From IMG/VR virus record IMGVR_UViG_3300021599_000893, positions 1 to 23,717 of that record: a stretch of DNA of 23,717 nt. The stretch is one strand, 5' to 3'. Position 1 is the stretch's first letter. Each line of letters opens with the position of its first letter. The stretch is from a virus. This document shows, piece after piece, positions 21,332 through 23,717 of the stretch. The notes under the pieces were generated by a model, which saw only the letters and a list, made by a program, of their open reading frames with translations, did no database searches and was not told where the DNA came from. A program made the position numbers and the translations under genes.

Positions 21332-21636
21332 CAAATAAAAAAGAAAAAAACAATAAAATGAAAAACTATTCAGGAAAAAAGAAAAAAGAAATTATAGAAC
21401 ACAAAACAAAAGAAAAAAATAAAGATTATTCTGTTATTATTTTTGATTGGGTTGATGGTGTTTTAGTAAAAACAGAAACATTTTTTAAAACAATAGAAGA
21501 AGCAAAAGAATTTGTTGAAACTAAAACAGGAGACATAAAAATATATAACATAGACAAACAAGTAATACATTCTGAAAAAAAAGAAAAGAAATATGCTAAA
21601 ATAAAAAATAAAGAAGATGACGATACTTACGCATAA
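21328..21636 (+). CDS. Unknown Lys-rich small protein
   Basis: This is a 102-residue protein. The first 34 and last 22 residues are Lys/Glu-rich and probably disordered; the middle (about 35-78) reads like a compact beta-alpha-beta unit: YSVIIFDWVDGVLVKTETFF, then EEAKEFVETKTGDIKIYNI. A start at the internal Met11 (MKNYSGKKKK) is also possible. The ATG overlaps the glycosyltransferase stop by 4 bp, so the two are coupled. I do not recognise a family. It ends before a strong terminator. Confidence 0.72.
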   Translation: MTNKKEKNNKMKNYSGKKKKEIIEHKTKEKNKDYSVIIFDWVDGVLVKTETFFKTIEEAKEFVETKTGDIKIYNIDKQVIHSEKKEKKYAKIKNKEDDDTYA

Positions 21637-21664
21637 TTTTAATAATTAAATGTAACGTAAAAAA

Positions 21665-21694
21665 AAATCTCTTAAAATTTTAAGAGATTTTTTG
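21665..21694 (+). terminator. Intrinsic terminator, perfect palindrome
   Basis: AAATCTCTTAAAATTTTAAGAGATTT spans 21665-21690 and runs into TTTTG. The T-tract also supplies the TTG of the following promoter. Confidence 0.88.
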
Positions 21695-21721
21695 TTTTAA
21701 GGAATATATTGTTTATCTTTG
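21692..21721 (+). promoter_or_regulatory. Bacteroidetes-type promoter for the tRNA locus
   Basis: TTG (21692-21694), a 19-bp spacer, and TATCTTTG (21714-21721), an exact match to TTG-N19-TAnnTTTG. It is followed 4 bp later by a boxA-like element and then tRNA-Leu. Confidence 0.8.
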
Positions 21722-21724
21722 TTT

Positions 21725-21736
21725 TGTTCTTTGACA
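21725..21736 (+). promoter_or_regulatory. boxA-like antitermination element 1
   Basis: TGTTCTTTGACA matches the E. coli rRNA boxA TGCTCTTTAACA at 10 of 12 positions. It lies between the promoter and tRNA-Leu, where a NusB/S10-binding boxA would act. Confidence 0.55.
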
Positions 21737-21751
21737 TTTTTGGAAATAGTT

Positions 21752-21840
21752 GCCCCGGTGGTGGAACAGGTAGACACGCAGGACTTAAAATCCTGTGGAC
21801 CGAAACGTCCGTGCGGGTTCGATTCCCGCCTGGGGCACCA
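21752..21840 (+). tRNA. tRNA-Leu (anticodon UAA)
   Basis: The 89-nt class II tRNA has a 7-bp acceptor stem GCCCCGG (21752-21758) with CTGGGGC (21830-21836), discriminator A and an encoded CCA (21838-21840). The anticodon loop CTTAAAA gives UAA. A variable arm GGACC...GTCC and a T-arm GCGGG TTCGATT CCCGC are present. UUA is a dominant Leu codon in the surrounding genes. Confidence 0.97.
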
Positions 21841-21858
21841 ATACTATCGTTCTTTGAC
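21840..21858 (+). repeat. Left arm of inverted repeat around the 21878 ORF
   Basis: AATACTATCGTTCTTTGAC pairs with 22251-22270 (one bulged A). It starts at the tRNA 3' end and contains the second boxA-like element. Confidence 0.85.
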
Positions 21859-21859
21859 A
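21848..21859 (+). promoter_or_regulatory. boxA-like antitermination element 2
   Basis: CGTTCTTTGACA matches CGCTCTTTAACA at 10 of 12 positions. The 12-mer GTTCTTTGACAT is shared exactly with element 1, 123 bp upstream. Confidence 0.5.
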
Positions 21860-21862
21860 TAT

Positions 21863-21868
21863 AAGGAG
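21863..21868 (+). promoter_or_regulatory. Shine-Dalgarno for the 21878 gene
   Basis: AAGGAG lies 9 bp before the ATG at 21878. It is the only clear Shine-Dalgarno I see in the window; it sets the start well downstream of the longer upstream frame that would run through the tRNA. Confidence 0.75.
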
Positions 21869-21877
21869 AAACAAATT

Positions 21878-22243
21878 ATGGAAATACTTTTCTTTATTTT
21901 AGGAATTACTTCCGTGGTGGTTATTGCGACCGCAATAGTTGCTGTGGTAAGTATTGTTAAGGTAACAAAGTTACAAACAAAAGTTAAAGATGGTTTTGAT
22001 GGTGTTTATCATTCAATTGATAATACACATACTTCCATCGATAACACAAAAAGAGATACTCACGATAACATCGGAAGATTAAATGAAGAAGTTAATCGTA
22101 GAGTTGATAACCTCGAAAGAGAAACCTTCTCACAGTTAGATTCTCGATTAGATAAGTTGGAAACGAAGTTAAAAACTTACGTTCACACTAATGCAACCAT
22201 GATGAAACTTGCATTAGATACACATAAAGCAACATCAAAATAA
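21878..22243 (+). CDS. Membrane-anchored coiled-coil protein of unknown function
   Basis: This is a 121-residue protein. Residues 3-27 are a single hydrophobic segment (FFILGITSVVVIATAIVAVV) fit for an N-terminal membrane anchor; the rest is hydrophilic, with a heptad-like charged stretch (about 65-100: LNEEVNRRVDNLERE, then LDSRLDKLETKLK). No catalytic motif is seen. The start at 21878 is chosen because of the Shine-Dalgarno; the longer frame from 21719 would read through tRNA-Leu. The gene lies between the two tRNA genes and is enclosed by a 19-20-nt inverted repeat. Its codons look slightly less AT-rich than those of neighbours. Its product could scaffold something at the membrane; the function is unknown. 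Confidence 0.82.
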   Translation: MEILFFILGITSVVVIATAIVAVVSIVKVTKLQTKVKDGFDGVYHSIDNTHTSIDNTKRDTHDNIGRLNEEVNRRVDNLERETFSQLDSRLDKLETKLKTYVHTNATMMKLALDTHKATSK

Positions 22244-22250
22244 AATAAAA

Positions 22251-22270
22251 GTCAAAAGAACGATAGTATT
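22251..22270 (+). repeat. Right arm of inverted repeat around the 21878 ORF
   Basis: GTCAAAAGAACGATAGTATT is the reverse complement of 21840-21858 apart from one extra A. It begins 7 bp after the stop codon. Confidence 0.85.
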
Positions 22271-22395
22271 AAGGTTGAACGGGGAATGAAGATTAAGACA
22301 CCTGTTGGTGGTTGGTGATTATCTTCGGAGTTGGAACCAACATAGTAATGCCGTTCGTAAAAGGGGATGTCCACTCGACCATCTTCCCCTTTCCT
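22271..22395 (+). ncRNA. Candidate structured RNA, segment A (between inverted repeat and tRNA-Arg)
   Basis: This non-coding, GC-richer stretch has nested complementarity: GAACGG (22277-22282) with CCGTTC (22351-22356) encloses GAAGAT (22288-22293) with ATCTTC (22321-22326), which itself holds CACC/GGTG (22299-22310), plus GTTGG/CCAAC (22330-22341). A second hairpin follows, AAAGGGGA (22360-22367) with TCCCCTTT (22385-22392). No tRNA cloverleaf fits. Only very short frames exist. The fold is by eye, and the function is unknown. Confidence 0.42.
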
Positions 22396-22399
22396 TCTT

Positions 22400-22470
22400 G
22401 GTCTCATAGTTTAAGGGAAAAACGGTAGCCTTCTAAGCTTCTGATCCTAGTTCGAGTCTAGGTGAGACTA
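22400..22470 (+). tRNA. tRNA-Arg (anticodon UCU)
   Basis: A 71-nt cloverleaf: acceptor GGTCTCA (22400-22406) with TGAGACT (22463-22469, G-U at the first pair), D-arm GTTT/AAAC with a GG in the loop, anticodon loop CTTCTAA giving UCU (22432-22434), and T-arm CCTAG TTCGAGT CTAGG. The anticodon stem has one T-T mismatch. CCA is not encoded, unlike tRNA-Leu. AGA is the main Arg codon of the surrounding genes. Confidence 0.93.
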
Positions 22471-22674
22471 CAAAGTTCCTGTAGGCCGCGGGATCGTAGT
22501 TCCTCTATTCCACTGACAAAAGTCAAGAAAAGAGCCAGATCGTAAGCTGGATGGGTTGACAACTTTCCCACTGACTCGGAAAAAAGTTGTAAATTTTAAG
22601 CGGGTCCTCGCTTCCCACGGTTTAATAGTACAAGGATAATGAAGGGAATAATACGACCCCTAAGACCTGCTTTT
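22471..22674 (+). ncRNA. Candidate structured RNA, segment B (after tRNA-Arg)
   Basis: About 200 nt without a plausible coding frame, GC-richer than the genome. Helices seen by eye: TGAC AAAA GTCA (22514-22525), CCAG/CTGG (22535-22550), ACAACTTT (22559-22566) with AAAGTTGT (22583-22590), and a 9-bp closing helix AAGCGGGTC (22598-22606) with GACCTGCTT (22664-22672, one G-U), followed by TTTTATT. GATCGTA (22492, 22538) and CCACTGAC (22510, 22568) each occur twice in the same order, suggesting a duplicated unit. I cannot match it to RNase P, tmRNA, SRP RNA or a group I intron. Confidence 0.42.
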
Positions 22675-22691
22675 ATTAAAAAAAATAAAAT

Positions 22692-23123
22692 ATGAATTAC
22701 AAATTAAAAGAAATGCCCGAAAAAGTATATTGGGCGGAAACAAAACAATTTACAGTTGAAAATGAAAATGGTGAAACATTTGATATTCGAATTGGTGAAA
22801 GTTCAAAATTTACTGAATATTGGATTTGGAAAGATCCGGGTGGATGGGAAGAAATTGATGATGATGATCTTATGGAGTATATAAATGAACAATTTGCCGA
22901 TGATGAATGGGAATTTGAACTTTCTGCACAAAAAGAAAGAGAAGAAAAAATGGATAAAATTATTGATGAATATATTAAAGAAAATGGTGATCAAATAAAA
23001 ATAGATGAATTAGTGTCTAAAATAAGTAGAGAAAATCTATATCCACGAAATATCACATTTTACGAAGAGTTTTATCACAACTATCATTATGTCAATAAAA
23101 AAATAAAACAACTTAATAAATAA
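22692..23123 (+). CDS. Unknown acidic protein
   Basis: This is a 143-residue protein. The N-terminal half looks like a small beta-rich domain (VYWAETKQFTVENENGETFD, then YWIWKDPGGWEEIDDDDL, rich in Trp and acidic residues); the second half is helical and highly charged (KEREEKMDKIIDEYIKENGD). There is no signal peptide or membrane segment. It starts 18 bp after the structured RNA region and is 2 bp from the next gene, so it heads a group with two membrane protein genes. I do not recognise a family. Confidence 0.75.
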   Translation: MNYKLKEMPEKVYWAETKQFTVENENGETFDIRIGESSKFTEYWIWKDPGGWEEIDDDDLMEYINEQFADDEWEFELSAQKEREEKMDKIIDEYIKENGDQIKIDELVSKISRENLYPRNITFYEEFYHNYHYVNKKIKQLNK

Positions 23124-23125
23124 AA

Positions 23126-23329
23126 ATGGAAAATTATAGAAAAGTATTAATTTTTGTGATGTGTTTTTTGGTCACATTTATCGGTGGCATTATTGTTACA
23201 GAATTATCCGCCTATCTTTTAACTTTACCAAATACAATTGCAAATATTTTTGGTTATATCATTTTAATCACTACCTTTGTATTGATCCTCTTATTAGGAC
23301 ATAAATTAGTAAAATCTTTAAACAAATAA
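23126..23329 (+). CDS. Small two-helix membrane protein
   Basis: This is a 67-residue protein with two hydrophobic segments, about residues 7-29 (VLIFVMCFLVTFIGGIIVTE) and 39-60 (ANIFGYIILITTFVLILLLG), and Lys at both ends, consistent with an inner-membrane hairpin. No motif reveals a function; the size would suit a holin-like protein, but there is no lysis gene next to it, so this is not claimed. It begins 2 bp after the 22692 gene and is followed 11 bp later by the SPFH-like gene. Confidence 0.75.
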   Translation: MENYRKVLIFVMCFLVTFIGGIIVTELSAYLLTLPNTIANIFGYIILITTFVLILLLGHKLVKSLNK

Positions 23330-23340
23330 AAAAAACAGTT

Positions 23341-23717
23341 ATGATTGGAATTATCACATTTACCTTATCGGTAGTAGTATTAGGAATTTTATTCGGAGTA
23401 TTTAACTTCAAAAATTATTTGTCAGAACCTGACAAGTACAATAATACAAAAATAAAAGCGAGTGCAGTTATTAAAGCGGTTGTTGTGTTTATTGTATCTA
23501 TTATCTTGGCAATCATCAATCCAATTTCAGTTGAACGAATTGATGTTGGACACGTAGGATTAAAAATCAACAACACCGGAGATGAAAAAGGTATCAGTAA
23601 GACCACATATGTAACGGGTTGGGTGTTTTATAATAGTTGGTTATCTCGTATTAAGGAGTATCCCGTGACCCAACAACATGTAGATTACGAAGAAACCGCA
23701 ATCATCACAAAAGGTGG
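23341..23717 (+). CDS. SPFH/prohibitin-like membrane protein (partial, C-terminus beyond window)
   Basis: The frame is open from the ATG at 23341 to the right edge (125 codons and 2 bases). Residues about 2-20 (IGIITFTLSVVVLGILFGVF) and 38-58 (SAVIKAVVVFIVSIILAIIN) are hydrophobic. The following region has the beginning of an SPFH/band-7 domain: ISVERIDVGHVGLKI, then TTYVTGWVFYNSWLSRIKEY and the characteristic VDYEETAIITK segment. SPFH proteins form large ring assemblies on membranes and affect proteases and membrane order; phage-encoded prohibitin-like proteins are known from T4-like phages, with unclear roles. It follows a small membrane protein gene by 11 bp. Confidence 0.82.
   Translation, partial: MIGIITFTLSVVVLGILFGVFNFKNYLSEPDKYNNTKIKASAVIKAVVVFIVSIILAIINPISVERIDVGHVGLKINNTGDEKGISKTTYVTGWVFYNSWLSRIKEYPVTQQHVDYEETAIITKG

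Noticed and set aside
21672-21860. Minus-strand 62-codon frame (contains a Gly/Asn/Arg-rich segment)
   Set aside because: It is antisense to tRNA-Leu; translated tRNA complements commonly give such spurious frames.
21840-22270. Insertion of a mobile cassette at a tRNA 3' end
   Set aside because: There are inverted repeats, but no target duplication, transposase or integrase. The ORF product is a membrane coiled-coil protein. A processing stem is simpler.
22286-22318. Ten-codon frame MKIKTPVGGW after GGGGA
   Set aside because: It is too short to support, and it lies inside a predicted multi-helix RNA whose pairing explains the sequence better.
22601-22671. Possible third tRNA (GCGGGTC ... 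GACCTGC, 71 nt)
   Set aside because: The ends pair like an acceptor stem, but no T-loop TTC, D-arm or anticodon arm can be formed.
22244-22691. Group I intron, RNase P RNA, tmRNA or SRP RNA
   Set aside because: None of the core sequence signatures I know for these RNAs is visible, and the interval contains an intact tRNA-Arg.
23126-23329. Holin
   Set aside because: Size and two membrane helices would fit, but there is no endolysin or spanin nearby and an SPFH-like gene follows.

Overview
The window is a piece of an AT-rich genome of a tailed phage with a T4-like (myovirus) head-morphogenesis module, most likely infecting a member of the Bacteroidetes. The T4-like assignment rests on gene content and order on the minus strand: gp17 large terminase, gp20 portal, two small genes in the gp67/gp68 slot, gp21 prohead protease, a gp22-like acidic scaffold, and gp23 major capsid protein, which runs off the left edge. 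The host inference rests on several promoters of the form TTG-N18-20-TAnnTTTG, on a near absence of Shine-Dalgarno sequences, and on a phage-encoded bS21 of Bacteroidetes type.

Layout. (1) 1-8240, minus: head module, interrupted only by a plus-strand bS21 gene at 3626-3817 that converges with its neighbour on a shared bidirectional terminator. (2) 8298-11780, minus: four tightly packed genes of unknown function that look virion-associated (low-complexity Pro/Glu repeats, an EF-hand-like loop, possible prohead-protease sites). (3) 11849-14549, minus: a ParB-like/nucleotidyltransferase fusion coupled to a KTSC-domain protein, an Hsp20 chaperone, and an unknown protein with a KWCTA motif. (4) 14640-16655, plus: a ClpC-like unfoldase without an N-domain but with a VGF ClpP-type loop. 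(5) 16660-17060: a candidate small RNA and a tiny lipoprotein. (6) 17085-19465, plus: four translationally coupled genes forming a probable RNA-repair operon (P-loop polynucleotide kinase, T4 Rnl1-like RNA ligase, cREC-type predicted cyclic-phosphate processing protein, and an unknown conserved phage protein), followed by a separately promoted UVR-motif gene and a SLOG-fold gene. (7) 20273-21636: a GT-B glycosyltransferase and a Lys-rich protein. (8) 21692-22691: an RNA locus with tRNA-Leu(UAA), tRNA-Arg(UCU), two boxA-like elements, a membrane/coiled-coil ORF enclosed by a long inverted repeat, and two unannotated GC-richer stretches that appear to be structured RNA. (9) 22692-23717: an acidic protein, a small membrane protein, and the start of an SPFH/prohibitin-like protein.

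How it fits together. The minus strand carries late (virion) functions, and a recurrent motif, GTATTTATAG on the coding strand, lies just upstream of gp17, gp20, gp21, gp22 and the 11780 gene; it is a candidate late promoter. The plus strand carries takeover and maintenance functions: ribosome modification (bS21), proteolysis (ClpC-like), RNA repair, tRNAs for the heavily used UUA and AGA codons, and membrane proteins. The most interesting proposals are the RNA-repair operon with a cREC gene where T4 uses the Pnkp phosphatase domain, and the boxA/tRNA/structured-RNA locus. All functional calls come from reading motifs by eye; no database search was run.
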